Assembly: GCF_010723305.1 (NCBI RefSeq)
Contig: NZ_BLKW01000002.1
Coordinates: forward strand, 496,001 to 560,000
Direction of reading: 5' to 3'
From: Mycobacterium botniense
GTDB lineage: Bacteria; Actinomycetota; Actinomycetes; Mycobacteriales; Mycobacteriaceae
DNA length: 64,000 nucleotides
Below, piece by piece: positions 9,771 to 19,434 of this stretch. Below the pieces are notes generated by a model. The model saw only the letters and a program-made list of their open reading frames with translations, was not told the DNA's origin and made no database searches. Made by a program: the position numbers and the translations under genes. The first letter of the stretch is position 1, and every line of letters begins with the position of its first letter.

Positions 9771-9877
9771 TTCCTCGACCCTTCCATCGACAGACGTCTA
9801 TGCAACCAAGGGTGCACGACCCATCGATGGATGTCAATTCATGACCGGGATGCGGTCCTCGCTGCGCTCACCGGGCA
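9771..9877. promoter_or_regulatory. Upstream region of arsM with palindromes (candidate operator)
   Basis: The 107 bases between bkdC and arsM contain a perfect 10-bp palindrome CCATCGATGG (9821-9830), a perfect 8-bp palindrome AGACGTCT (9792-9799), and a CCATCGA direct repeat (9784, 9821). A TTGACA, reading toward arsM, lies at 9837-9832 on the minus strand, immediately beside the CCATCGATGG palindrome; I do not see a convincing -10 at 17-18 bases. Repressor binding here is inference. Confidence 0.4.
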
Positions 9878-11095
9878 TCACAGCCGGGCCATCGCGGTCA
9901 CCGGGTTCTCGACGAAATCGGCGAAAAGCCTCAGGAACCCGCCCGCGGTGGCCCCATCGCAGACCCGGTGGTCGAAGCTCAGCGACAGCTGGGTGGTCTT
10001 GCGCACACTCAGCGCACCGCCGTGCACCCACGGGCGGTCGATGATGCGCCCGACCCCCAGAATCGCCGCCTCGGGGTAGTTGATAATCGGCGTGGCCCCG
10101 TCGACCCCGAAAACACCGTAGTTGTTGAGGGTAAACGTGCCGCCGGTCAGCCGGGAGGGCGGCAGCGAACCGTCGCGGGCTGCGGTGGTCGCCTGCGCCA
10201 ACGCCTCAGACAGTTCGATCAAATCCAGTGCGTCGGCCTGCTCGATCACCGGCACCACCAGCCCGCGCGGGGTGTCGACGGCCACGCCCAGATTGACATG
10301 ACGAAAGCGCACGATCTCCGACCGAGCACTATCGACCGATGAATTCAGCTCCGGGAACTGTCGCAGCGCGGCCAGCGCGAGGCGCGCCAGCAACGCCAGC
10401 AGGCTGACGTCGCCGGCTGCGGCCGCGCGGATCGACTCGCGGGCCGCAAGCAATCCGGTGGCGTCGACGTCCACCCAGGTTGTCGCGTCGGGGATTTCCT
10501 GGCGGCTTCGTGACAGTTTCTCCGCACCCGTCCTGCGCGCCGCCGTCATCGGGATCCGCTGGACCTCCGGCCCGGCCGGCGCGCGAGCCGCCAGGGCTTG
10601 TTCGACGTCCGCGCGGGTGATCACCCCATGTGCTCCGCTGCCCGGTATGCGGGAAAGGTCGATATTGTTGTCGCGGGCCAGTTTTCGGACCACCGGGGAG
10701 ATCACGGCAGGCACGGTGGTTGTCTCCTGGGGCGCCGGCCGGGTGCGGTGCTTCTCGTGCTCGCGGGTTCCGTATCCGACGAGCACCGGTCCCGAGCCGT
10801 CCGGCTCATCCGCGCCGTCGCCGCCGGGCTGCGGATCCGCGTCGGCGCGAACATCGGCGGTCCGCACCGTGATCAGCGGACTGCCGACCGCCACCGTGGA
10901 TCCGGCCTGAGCGTGCAGTTCGACCACCGTTCCGGCGAACGGGACCGGAAGCTCGACCGAAGCTTTGGCGGTTTCGACCTCGACGATCACCTGGTCGACC
11001 GATACCGTCTCGCCGACCTGCACCCGCCAGTCGACGATCTCGGCCTCGGTGAGCCCTTCCCCGAGATCCGGCAACAAGAACGTGTGCTCACTCAC
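9878..11095 (-). CDS. bkdC: Branched-chain 2-oxoacid dehydrogenase E2, dihydrolipoyl acyltransferase
   Basis: 405-residue E2 core of the branched-chain alpha-keto acid dehydrogenase complex. It has an N-terminal lipoyl domain with the lipoylated Lys in VEVETAKASVELP (Lys44), an acidic/Pro linker, a peripheral-subunit-binding domain beginning VISPVVRKLARDNNID, and a catalytic domain ending in the DHRVCDGATAGGF active-site motif (His and Asp). The frame is open further upstream, but the GTG overlapping the bkdB stop (GTGA) begins the lipoyl domain directly (VSEHTFLLPDLGEG) and gives the family length. It works with bkdA and bkdB upstream and an E3 encoded elsewhere, converting keto acids of Leu, Ile and Val to acyl-CoAs. 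Confidence 0.95.
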   Translation of the reverse strand: MSEHTFLLPDLGEGLTEAEIVDWRVQVGETVSVDQVIVEVETAKASVELPVPFAGTVVELHAQAGSTVAVGSPLITVRTADVRADADPQPGGDGADEPDGSGPVLVGYGTREHEKHRTRPAPQETTTVPAVISPVVRKLARDNNIDLSRIPGSGAHGVITRADVEQALAARAPAGPEVQRIPMTAARRTGAEKLSRSRQEIPDATTWVDVDATGLLAARESIRAAAAGDVSLLALLARLALAALRQFPELNSSVDSARSEIVRFRHVNLGVAVDTPRGLVVPVIEQADALDLIELSEALAQATTAARDGSLPPSRLTGGTFTLNNYGVFGVDGATPIINYPEAAILGVGRIIDRPWVHGGALSVRKTTQLSLSFDHRVCDGATAGGFLRLFADFVENPVTAMARL

Positions 11096-12087
11096 GCCGG
11101 CTCCGCCCAGAAAGTGTCGGGACAATCGCCCCATTGCAGCCGCTCCAGCGCGCCGCGGATGCGCGCGCAATCGGGACGCTGTAGCCACTCGAGTTTGGGT
11201 GGCGGGTAGGGGATGTCGAATCCGCACACGCGGATCACGGGCGCCTGCAGATAGTGAAAGCACCGTTCTTGCACCCGGGCCGCGATTTCCGCGCCCACCC
11301 CGGCGAAACCCGGTGCCTCGTGCACCACAACACAGCGTCCGGTTTTGCGGACCGAGGCCGTCACCACCGCGTCATCGAAGGGCACGATCGAGCGCAGGTC
11401 GATCACTTCGACGTCGTAGCCGTCGTCGGCGGCAGCCTGCAGCGCGGCCGGTACCGATGCCCCGTAGGCGATGATCGTCGCATCACGCCCCGGCCGGACA
11501 ACTCGCGCCTGTCCCAATCCGCCGCCCCGCTCGGGCCGGAAATCGCCGCGGCGAAAATACAAGCATTTGGGTTCGAGGAACACCACCGGGTCGGGGTCGT
11601 CGATAGCGGCGCGCAGCAGGCTGTACGCGTCGGACACCGTCGCCGGCACAACGACTTTCAGCCCCGGCGTGTGCGCATAGTAGGCCTCGCTGGAATCGCT
11701 GTGATGCTCCACGCCCCCGATGCCCCCGCCGACCGGTATCCGGATCACCATGGGCACCGACAACGCGCCGCGGGTGCGGTTTCTCAGCTTGGCGACATGG
11801 GAGACGATCTGCTCGAATGCCGGGTAGGCGAACGCGTCGAACTGCATCTCGACCACCGGGCGGAAACCGGCCATCGCCATCCCCACGGCGAAGCCCACGA
11901 TACCCGACTCGGCCAGTGGGGTGTCGAAACACCGCTGTGTGCCAAAGGTTTTCGCCAGGCCGTCGGTGACCCGGAAAACCCCACCGAGTTCCCCGACATC
12001 CTCCCCGAACACCACGACGGACTCGTCGTCGTCAAGAGCGTCCCGTAACGCGCGGTTGAGGGCTTGCGCCATGGTGATCGCGCTCAT
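11092..12087 (-). CDS. bkdB: Branched-chain 2-oxoacid dehydrogenase E1 beta subunit
   Basis: 331-residue transketolase-type beta subunit. The N-terminus MSAITMAQALNRAL and the GEDVGELGGVFRVT, DTPLAESGIVGFA and IPVGGGIGGVEHHSDS motifs are typical of the E1 beta chain that pairs with E1 alpha around thiamine diphosphate. The start is the ATG overlapping the bkdA stop by four bases; a longer frame upstream lies wholly inside bkdA and has no family similarity. Both overlaps in this three-gene set are four bases, consistent with strict translational coupling and equal stoichiometry. Confidence 0.95.
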   Translation of the reverse strand: MSAITMAQALNRALRDALDDDESVVVFGEDVGELGGVFRVTDGLAKTFGTQRCFDTPLAESGIVGFAVGMAMAGFRPVVEMQFDAFAYPAFEQIVSHVAKLRNRTRGALSVPMVIRIPVGGGIGGVEHHSDSSEAYYAHTPGLKVVVPATVSDAYSLLRAAIDDPDPVVFLEPKCLYFRRGDFRPERGGGLGQARVVRPGRDATIIAYGASVPAALQAAADDGYDVEVIDLRSIVPFDDAVVTASVRKTGRCVVVHEAPGFAGVGAEIAARVQERCFHYLQAPVIRVCGFDIPYPPPKLEWLQRPDCARIRGALERLQWGDCPDTFWAEPA

Positions 12088-13208
12088 GCCGACCCGCCCC
12101 GCCCGGCTTCCGCCGCCGGCCCGTCGGGAAGGCACCGTTGTTGCTCGCGCAGCTGAGCGGTCTGCTCGGCGAAGACATGCTCGAACAACTGGCCGGCGTC
12201 GACGGCCCGGTCGGCGTTCATCGCGGCGCGCACTTCCGCGGCCAGCTCGTCGGCTTCCGCGGCCAACCCCGCCGCGAATGTGTCATCGATCAGACCCTCG
12301 GCCCGCAGGTAGGTGTCCAGTCGGGTGATCGGGTCGCGCTCACGCCAGAACGCCAGCTCCGTATCGGTGCGGTAGCGGGTCGGGTCGTCGGCGTTGGTAT
12401 GTCCTTCGACCCGGTAGGTGTGGGCTTCCACCAGCACCGGCCCGTTACCGTCTGAGACGTAGCGGCGGGCTTCGTCCAGCACCGCGAGCATGGCGACCGG
12501 GTCGTTGCCGTCGACTTGCTCGCTGCCGATTCCGTATCCGATCCCCTTGTGCGCCAACGACGGAGCCGCGGTCTGCCGTGCCAGCGGGACGCTGATCGCA
12601 AAACCGTTGTTTTGCACCAGGAAAACCACCGGTGCCCGAAAGACCGCGGCAAAGTTGAGGGCTTCGTGGAAATCACCTTCGCTGGTCGCGCCGTCGCCGC
12701 ACAGCGCGAGCACCACGGCGCCGGTGTCTTTGCGCAGCTGCGCGTACGCCAGGCCGGCGGCGTGCAGGAGCTGGGTCGCCAACGGGGTGCATTGCGGCGC
12801 CGTTCGATACCGCACCGGGTCATAGCCGCAATGCCAGTCACCGGCCAGCAGTCCGAGGATTCCCGCGGGTTCGATACCCCGGGTGAACAACGCCATCGAG
12901 TCGCGGTAGGTGGGGAACATCCAGTCGTCGCGACCCAGCGACATCGCCGCAGCGACTTGGCAGGCCTCCTGTCCCCGGGCGGACGGATAAACCGCCAGCC
13001 GCCCCTGTTTGGTCAGCGCTACGGCCTGCTCGTCAAATCGCCTACCCAGCACCATCTTTCGGTACATTTCGACCAGCCGCTCAGCCGGTGGGCGGGGGTA
13101 TCTCGCGGTGCTCGAGGTGAGCTGTCCGGCGGGATCGAGATATTGCACCGGAACGTCTGCGGGCAAAAACCTCGCGTATACCGTGCTCACCGGCTCGACC
13201 ACGGTCAC
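12084..13208 (-). CDS. bkdA: Branched-chain 2-oxoacid dehydrogenase E1 alpha subunit
   Basis: 374-residue thiamine diphosphate-dependent E1 alpha chain, first gene of the bkdA-bkdB-bkdC operon. The thiamine diphosphate-binding motif runs from LCGDGATSEGDFHEALNF to FLVQNNGFAIS. The loop containing YRVEGHTNADDPTRYR is the phosphorylation-loop equivalent and part of the active site. It catalyses decarboxylation of branched-chain keto acids and reductive acylation of lipoyl-E2. The gene is divergent from an Lrp/AsnC-type regulator, with a perfect inverted repeat between the two starts, so regulation by that protein in response to a branched-chain amino acid or keto acid is likely. Confidence 0.95.
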   Translation of the reverse strand: MTVVEPVSTVYARFLPADVPVQYLDPAGQLTSSTARYPRPPAERLVEMYRKMVLGRRFDEQAVALTKQGRLAVYPSARGQEACQVAAAMSLGRDDWMFPTYRDSMALFTRGIEPAGILGLLAGDWHCGYDPVRYRTAPQCTPLATQLLHAAGLAYAQLRKDTGAVVLALCGDGATSEGDFHEALNFAAVFRAPVVFLVQNNGFAISVPLARQTAAPSLAHKGIGYGIGSEQVDGNDPVAMLAVLDEARRYVSDGNGPVLVEAHTYRVEGHTNADDPTRYRTDTELAFWRERDPITRLDTYLRAEGLIDDTFAAGLAAEADELAAEVRAAMNADRAVDAGQLFEHVFAEQTAQLREQQRCLPDGPAAEAGRGGSA

Positions 13209-13281
13209 TGGCTACCTCCCGACGACGCCTATGTCCCTAAATCGTCGATGTCGCTCAACTGAATGACAACACATCCCGGTA

Positions 13282-13296
13282 AATACGAAACGTATT
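13282..13296. promoter_or_regulatory. Inverted repeat between bkdA and the Lrp-type regulator (candidate operator)
   Basis: Perfect palindrome AATACGAAACGTATT: six-base arms AATACG and CGTATT around AAA, in an unusually AT-rich patch of the divergent spacer. It lies 74 bases before the bkdA start and about 70 before the regulator start. AT-rich dyads of about 15 bp are typical Lrp/AsnC targets; binding is inferred. Confidence 0.5.
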
Positions 13297-13366
13297 GCTC
13301 TTCTACTGCCTTCTGGAGTACATATTGTTCATACCCTCATTCGGCACGACCGGGGCAGTGAACACT

Positions 13367-13837
13367 ATGGACGACACCGCGGACTCGATCCCCCTCGACG
13401 AGGTGGACCGCAGCCTGATTCGCGCACTCGTGGCAGATGGCCGGATCTCGATGCTGGAACTTTCCAAGCGTGCCCACGTTTCTCGGACCCACCTGTATTC
13501 GCGTATCGAGCGCCTGCAACAGGCGGCGATCGTCGAAGGTTTCACCGCCCGGATCAACCTGGCAAAAGCAGGTTTTGCCACCTCGGCGCTGATCGCGTTG
13601 TCCATCCACCAAAACGCCTGGCGCGATCTGTCCGCCCAGCTGCGCACGCTGCGCTACATCGAACGCTACCTGTTGGTCGGAGGGGATTTCGACGTCCTGG
13701 TGATGGTCCGCACACCGGACAACGAGACGCTGCGCACCATGGTGCTGGAGCGATTGCACAGTATGCCCGGTATTCGCTCGACGCGGACCTGGCTGGTATT
13801 CGACGAATGGCAGGGCGATCCGTCCAAGTGGTTCTGA
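13367..13837 (+). CDS. bkdR: Lrp/AsnC-family transcriptional regulator, probable bkd regulator
   Basis: About 156 residues from the chosen ATG (MDDTADSIPLDEVDRSL). The N-terminal helix-turn-helix reads DRSLIRALVADGRISMLELSKRAHVSRTHLYSRIERL, which is the AsnC-type form when broken into its helices. It is followed by the ligand-binding alpha/beta RAM domain with RYLLVGGDFDVLVMV. The frame is open about 24 codons upstream, but that segment is hydrophobic and unlike the family, so the internal ATG is preferred; a GTG three codons earlier is an alternative. It is divergent from bkdA and convergent with the amino acid dehydrogenase, whose stop codon abuts its own with no base between them. The gene symbol rests on context only. 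Confidence 0.85.
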   Translation: MDDTADSIPLDEVDRSLIRALVADGRISMLELSKRAHVSRTHLYSRIERLQQAAIVEGFTARINLAKAGFATSALIALSIHQNAWRDLSAQLRTLRYIERYLLVGGDFDVLVMVRTPDNETLRTMVLERLHSMPGIRSTRTWLVFDEWQGDPSKWF

Positions 13838-15058
<1,221 letters not shown>

Positions 15059-15112
15059 TCAGGCACTTCGGAACACACTGCCCGAAAAGTGTCCAGCAGC
15101 GCACCATCGTGT

Positions 15113-16426
15113 TCATCTGACAGGAGGTACGGCGTTGTCCCGCGGGCACTCTGCGCCCATCGCTTCGGCGGTGTGGCGGGCCGGCCCGGCCGCCCGCGCC
15201 GGCTCACCGCCGTCACCGCGGTGCACCACGACACCGCGGTGCACCACCCCTCGGAGTCGCTCAGCCAGGTTACCGACGGCGACCTCGGTGCCCTCCAGCA
15301 GCACCAGATCGGCGCGCTTACCCGGTGCCACCTCACCGATTTCGTCGGCGGCGCCCAGTAATTCGGCTGCCGATGTGGTGGCCGCTCGCAACGCGTCGGC
15401 GGGGGACAGACCTTGGGCGGCCAACAACTCGAGCTCGCGGAGATTCTCACCGTGTGGAGCGATTCCGGCGTCGGTCCCCATCGCGATGCGCACTCCGGCT
15501 GCATGCGCCAGCCGCACCGAGGCGTCGTGTGCCGCGACAACGTCGACGACCTTGGCGCGGGTGGCGTCGGTGAGCCCCGCCGCGGCCGGCCCGTCACGCA
15601 GCAGCGCGCGGGGAGCGGAAAGTGTTGGCACCAGCCAGGTCCCGTGGTCCACCATCATCTCCACGGCCTCTTCGTCGAGGTATACCCCGTGCTCGATGGA
15701 GCGCACGCCCGCGCGGACGGCGTTTTTGATGCCGTCGGTGCCGTGGGCGTGCGCCATGACCGACACCCGCGCCGCGCGTGCCTCGGCCATCAACACGGCA
15801 ATCTCGTCGGGGCCGAAATAGGCGCGCCTCGGGTCACTTCGGGGACTGATGACGCCGCCGGTGGTGGCCACCTTGAGCACGTCGGCGCCGGCGCGCAGCA
15901 GCTCGCGGACCGTGCGGCGCATGTCGTCCGGGCCGTCCACGACCGTTGCCGGGCAGCCGGGATAAGACGGCCACAAGGCGTGCACGCACCCCCCGGACGG
16001 CAGCCATTCGTCGGCGTGGCCGCCGGTGGGGCTGAGCATGCCGATCGCGATGCGCATGTCGGGCCCCTCGACCAGCCCGCTGGTCACCGCGTGTTTGACG
16101 CCGAGGTCGGCCCCGGCCGCGTCTCGCACGGTGGTCACCCCGGCCCGCAAGGTCAGGCGCAGGTTACGGGCAGCGTGAAAAAACCTCAGCGAGAACGGAG
16201 TTTGGAGAAGCCTCAGCACATTGACGTCGTCGAGCATGACATGCACGTGACAGTCGATGAACCCCGGCACCACGAGCTGCCCGGTGGCCTCGAGCACGCG
16301 GTCGCCGTCCAGGCCCGGGCCGACGTCGAGGATGCGCTCACCGTCGATGACCACATCGGCGCGCGCCGCTGTCCCCGAGACGGGGTCGAAGACATGTCCC
16401 CCGCGCACCAGCAGCCGCCGGCTCAC
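15113..16426 (-). CDS. Metal-dependent amidohydrolase
   Basis: 437-residue cytosolic amidohydrolase of the imidazolonepropionase/Xaa-Pro dipeptidase-like group. The N-terminal beta-sandwich leads into the barrel at PGFIDCHVHVML (metal-binding HxH). LKVATTGGV holds the candidate carboxylated Lys, MAHAHGTDGI and SIEHGVYLD carry the two further His ligands, and MGTDAGIAPHG the catalytic Asp. ADLVLLEGTEV is the returning beta-sandwich. The GTG start overlaps the stop of the upstream TetR gene by four bases, so the two are co-transcribed. Across the divergent promoter lie an F420-type oxidoreductase and a molybdenum hydroxylase. This suggests hydrolysis of a cyclic amide or a similar bond in a catabolic pathway, but the substrate is unknown. 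Confidence 0.85.
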   Translation of the reverse strand: MSRRLLVRGGHVFDPVSGTAARADVVIDGERILDVGPGLDGDRVLEATGQLVVPGFIDCHVHVMLDDVNVLRLLQTPFSLRFFHAARNLRLTLRAGVTTVRDAAGADLGVKHAVTSGLVEGPDMRIAIGMLSPTGGHADEWLPSGGCVHALWPSYPGCPATVVDGPDDMRRTVRELLRAGADVLKVATTGGVISPRSDPRRAYFGPDEIAVLMAEARAARVSVMAHAHGTDGIKNAVRAGVRSIEHGVYLDEEAVEMMVDHGTWLVPTLSAPRALLRDGPAAAGLTDATRAKVVDVVAAHDASVRLAHAAGVRIAMGTDAGIAPHGENLRELELLAAQGLSPADALRAATTSAAELLGAADEIGEVAPGKRADLVLLEGTEVAVGNLAERLRGVVHRGVVVHRGDGGEPARAAGPARHTAEAMGAECPRDNAVPPVR

Positions 16427-17055
16427 CGCCGGTCCATCGCGGCGTGACCGTAGAGGGTGCTGAGCCAGATCGTGGTGAGCGCCTCAGTCACCGCCGTGGG
16501 GTCGGCGAACGGGCGCTGGCCGAAGGAGGCCAGCAGGTAGCGCTCGTTCATCCAGGTCAGTGCCCGCGCCACCTCGTAGGGCTGCCCGATGCGGCTGCGT
16601 CCGGCCTCGACGTCGGCTTGGATCCGCCGCGCCGTCGCCGCCGTCAGATCTTCGGCCAGCGCCGAATAGAGCTGGTTGACCTCCGGGTCGTAGCGTGCGG
16701 TGTCGGAGATCGCCTGGATGAGCCGGCCATGTTCGACGAAAATCGCGGTCAGCCCGGTCAGGCTGCGGCGCAGCTCGGCGACCGGGTCATCAGTGCCGCC
16801 CATCCAATTGTCGGCGACGTGGCCTAATTCCAAACCGACGTCGTCGAGCATCGCCATCAGCAAGTGCTGCCGGTCGTCGAAATGCCGGTAAAAGGCGGTG
16901 CGGGCCACCTCGGCGGCCGACGTGATGTCATCGAGGGAGATTTCGGCCCATGGCCGGCTTTCCAGCAGCCGATGTGCCGCGTCGAGCAGCCGGCGGCGTG
17001 CGTTGCGCCGGTGTTCACGCCGCCGCGCCTGCAGGTCCGTGTGCCGGGTTGTCAC
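16423..17055 (-). CDS. TetR-family transcriptional regulator
   Basis: About 210 residues from the chosen GTG. The N-terminal helix-turn-helix is ISLDDITSAAEVARTAFYRHF, in the usual TetR position after a basic helix rich in Arg; the remainder is the all-helical ligand-binding domain. The frame is open up to an ATG at 17118. That longer start would place a 13-bp palindrome inside the coding region, while the GTG used here leaves two related palindromes just upstream, so I prefer it although no strong ribosome site is visible for either. It is translationally coupled to the amidohydrolase and divergent from the oxidoreductase operon, the normal arrangement for a local repressor of both. Confidence 0.85.
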   Translation of the reverse strand: MTTRHTDLQARRREHRRNARRRLLDAAHRLLESRPWAEISLDDITSAAEVARTAFYRHFDDRQHLLMAMLDDVGLELGHVADNWMGGTDDPVAELRRSLTGLTAIFVEHGRLIQAISDTARYDPEVNQLYSALAEDLTAATARRIQADVEAGRSRIGQPYEVARALTWMNERYLLASFGQRPFADPTAVTEALTTIWLSTLYGHAAMDRR

Positions 17056-17057
17056 CC

Positions 17058-17113
17058 CGACAGTGTCGCACAGTTCGGACGCGATGTGAAACTCGATTGT
17101 TGACACGGTGTCA
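17058..17113. promoter_or_regulatory. Two related palindromes in the TetR/oxidoreductase divergent promoter
   Basis: CGACAGTGTCG (17058-17068) and TGACACGGTGTCA (17101-17113) are both perfect palindromes around one central base. They share the GACA/TGTC half-site, with centres about 44 bases apart. Placement just upstream of the TetR gene and 60 bases before the oxidoreductase start fits operators for that TetR protein; inference only. Confidence 0.5.
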
Positions 17114-17173
17114 CACATGGCTTAGCGTGGGCTGCACATCCAGGTGCGGGCGGTAGCGAGACGAGGTCGGGCA

Positions 17174-18160
17174 GTGCGAGTCAGCTTGTCGTTCACCGGG
17201 TTCGGCCCGATCCTGGCCGACCTGCCGGCCGTGCAGGCCGCCGAGGAGTGCGGGCTGGACGGCCTGTGGTACGCCGAGCACATCTGCGCTCACGACGCGG
17301 TGGTGCCCGCCGCGGTGTATCTGCGTGCGACCGAACGGCTGGAATTGGCTTTGATGGGTGTCAGCACCGCGGGACGCCATCCCGGCCTGGCCGCTATGGA
17401 ACTGGCCTCACTGGCCGAAATCGCTCCGGGGCGGGTGCGCGCGGCCATCGGCACCGGGGTGCCGGACATGATCGCCAAGCTGGGCAAGACGGTGTCTCGG
17501 CCCGTCGAGACCACCCTCGCGCTGCACCGGGCGCTCAAAACCGCGCTCGCCGGCGGCGAGTTGACCGGCGAGCAGCCCGGATTCAGTTTCCGCCACTACC
17601 AGTTGGCGCCGGTGAGCACGCCCCCGCCGTTGGACCTCATGGCGGTGCGGCCCCGCATGCTCGATGCGGCCGCCCGCTGCGCCGACGGCGTGTGCCTGAG
17701 CGCGGGCGCGTCGCGGCGCTACCTTTCCGATGCGGTCACGCGGGTGCTCACAACGCTGGACGCGGCCGGCCGCCGGCGCGCCGATTTCCGGATCTCGGCG
17801 GTGGTGCTCGCGTTCATCACCGACGACATCGACAGCGCCCGCAGCCAGGCGGCCCAACTACTCGCCGGCTTCGATGCCGCGACAACCGAATACCTTGCCG
17901 CCGGGGCCATCCCCCCCGGCGCGCTGGTCGCCGCGGTGGCCGAACGCGGCCCGGCGGGCGCCCTGGAGGTGCTCACCCCGGAGGTCATCGACGCCCTGGC
18001 GCTGGTGTGCCCGCCCGACGAACTTGGCGAGTCGCTGACCGCCTACGCCGCAACCGGAATCGACGAGATCGCAATCGCGCCCTGTGCGCCGCCGGACCAG
18101 TTGCCGGACTTGGTCGAGCTCATCGCCAAGTGCCGCAGCCAATTTACCGCCCACCCCTGA
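17174..18160 (+). CDS. LLM-class, probably F420-dependent oxidoreductase
   Basis: About 328 residues of the luciferase-like monooxygenase TIM-barrel family. The N-terminal VSLSFTGFGPILADLPAVQAA strand, GLDGLWYAEHI, the MGVSTAGRHP loop and the RVRAAIGTGVP segment are characteristic. In mycobacteria such proteins usually bind coenzyme F420 rather than FMN; the sequence does not prove which. The GTG start (VRVSLSFTG) is preferred over an upstream ATG, whose extra ten residues are basic and unlike the family. It is the first gene of the plus-strand catabolic cluster, divergent from the TetR gene and 21 bases from the SnoaL-like gene. Confidence 0.83.
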   Translation: MRVSLSFTGFGPILADLPAVQAAEECGLDGLWYAEHICAHDAVVPAAVYLRATERLELALMGVSTAGRHPGLAAMELASLAEIAPGRVRAAIGTGVPDMIAKLGKTVSRPVETTLALHRALKTALAGGELTGEQPGFSFRHYQLAPVSTPPPLDLMAVRPRMLDAAARCADGVCLSAGASRRYLSDAVTRVLTTLDAAGRRRADFRISAVVLAFITDDIDSARSQAAQLLAGFDAATTEYLAAGAIPPGALVAAVAERGPAGALEVLTPEVIDALALVCPPDELGESLTAYAATGIDEIAIAPCAPPDQLPDLVELIAKCRSQFTAHP

Positions 18161-18181
18161 CACGGAACGGATGAGGCACCG

Positions 18182-18622
18182 ATGACCGACACCGATACCC
18201 GCCTCGACGGCGACGTGGCACAGATCATGCGCCTGCACCGGGAATTCGTCGAGGCCAACGGCCCGCTGGATTCCAGCTATCTGCGTCGCCGCGTCACGGC
18301 CACTCCCGGGGAACTGGTCTGGTACAACCTCAACGGCTCGGTCTACCGCGGGCAAGACCACATCGCTGAGTTGTGGGATGCGCTGGCGTCGAACATGAGC
18401 GGCCCGGCCAGCACCACCGAGTTGCGCGACGAACACGTGGAGGTCGTCGGCGACGTCGCCTGGGTGACCTATCTCAACCATTACCGCAGCGATTTCGGCG
18501 ATCTCGGCAGCTGTGACTGCGATATGCGGGCCACCGAGATCTGGCGCCGCCGGGACGGCGAATGGCGGCTGGTGCACGCGCACTTCTCCACTCATGTGCC
18601 CAACCAGATGGGCGGTGTGTAA
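18182..18622 (+). CDS. SnoaL-like / nuclear transport factor 2 family protein
   Basis: 146-residue single-domain protein with the cone-shaped NTF2 fold pattern: an N-terminal helix, VWYNLNGSVYRGQDHIAELWD, the EHVEVVGDVAWVTYLNHY strand pair and the C-terminal RRRDGEWRLVHAHFSTH. The last motif is typical of DUF4440/SnoaL ketosteroid-isomerase-like proteins. Members are enzymes (isomerases, cyclases, dehydratases) or small-ligand binders. No catalytic assignment is possible here. It lies within the same run of genes as the F420-type oxidoreductase and the alpha/beta hydrolase, hence probably the same pathway. Confidence 0.82.
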   Translation: MTDTDTRLDGDVAQIMRLHREFVEANGPLDSSYLRRRVTATPGELVWYNLNGSVYRGQDHIAELWDALASNMSGPASTTELRDEHVEVVGDVAWVTYLNHYRSDFGDLGSCDCDMRATEIWRRRDGEWRLVHAHFSTHVPNQMGGV

Positions 18623-18633
18623 AGGCTCCCGGG

Positions 18634-19434
18634 GTGGAAGTGGTCGAGCAGTTCTGCGTGGCCGGCCCGGTGGGACGGGTCGGCGGACTACGCTGCGCCG
18701 GTGAGCACCCGGGTATTCCCGCGGTGTTCGTGCACCCCATCAACGGCGCCGCCGAACACTGGTCTGCGGTGATGCGGCGGCTGAGCGGCCGTCCCGTGAT
18801 CAGCGTTGACCTGCGTGGACACGGCCGGTCGCAGCCGGGCGGAGGCTACGGTGCCGCTGACTACGCCGCCGATGTGGAGGCGGTGATGAACGGTCTCGGC
18901 ATTCCGCACGCGCACCTGGTCGGCGCCTCCTTCGGCGCCAGCGCTGCCCTCATGCTCGCCGCCCTTCGGCCGCAGCGGGTGGTATCGGTGACCGCCATCG
19001 GCGGTGCGCTGCGCGTCGACCTGGACGCTGACGCCGCGGTCCGGGAGCTCCACACGCTCGGCCCGGCGGCGTTTTTCACGAAATTCGCGAAGGTGAGCTT
19101 CGCGCCCGGCACCGATCCCCGTGTGCTCGCCGACACTGTCGCCTGGGCGACGCGCGCCGACATCAGCGTCACCGAGCAGATCATCCGGGCAGCGTTCGCG
19201 GCGGACATCTCCGCCATCGTGGGCCGGGTCGTCGCACCCGCCCTGGTGCTGACCGGGGCGCAGGATCGCACCTGCCCGCCCGCCGCGGGCGCGGCCCTGG
19301 CCGCCGCGCTGGGCACTGAATGCCGGGTCCTCGACGGGCACGGGCACCTGCTGCATCTGGAGGATCCGGAGCTGGTGGCCCGCCTGGTCGACGACCATGC
19401 CCGGCGCAGTGAAACGCGCATGGAGGGCGGCTAG
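18634..19434 (+). CDS. Alpha/beta hydrolase
   Basis: About 266 residues with a complete catalytic set. The nucleophile elbow is HLVGASFGASAAL (G-A-S-F-G), the acid is the Asp of LTGAQDRTCPP and the His is in DGHGHLLHLEDP; VDLRGHGRSQPGG is the conserved loop before the elbow. The frame is open upstream into the SnoaL-like gene; the GTG chosen lies 11 bases after that gene's stop, and a GTG two codons later is an alternative. The stop is immediately followed by the ATG of the molybdenum-enzyme FAD subunit, so it belongs to that operon. It may be an enol-lactone or ester hydrolase; substrate unknown. Confidence 0.85.
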   Translation: MEVVEQFCVAGPVGRVGGLRCAGEHPGIPAVFVHPINGAAEHWSAVMRRLSGRPVISVDLRGHGRSQPGGGYGAADYAADVEAVMNGLGIPHAHLVGASFGASAALMLAALRPQRVVSVTAIGGALRVDLDADAAVRELHTLGPAAFFTKFAKVSFAPGTDPRVLADTVAWATRADISVTEQIIRAAFAADISAIVGRVVAPALVLTGAQDRTCPPAAGAALAAALGTECRVLDGHGHLLHLEDPELVARLVDDHARRSETRMEGG

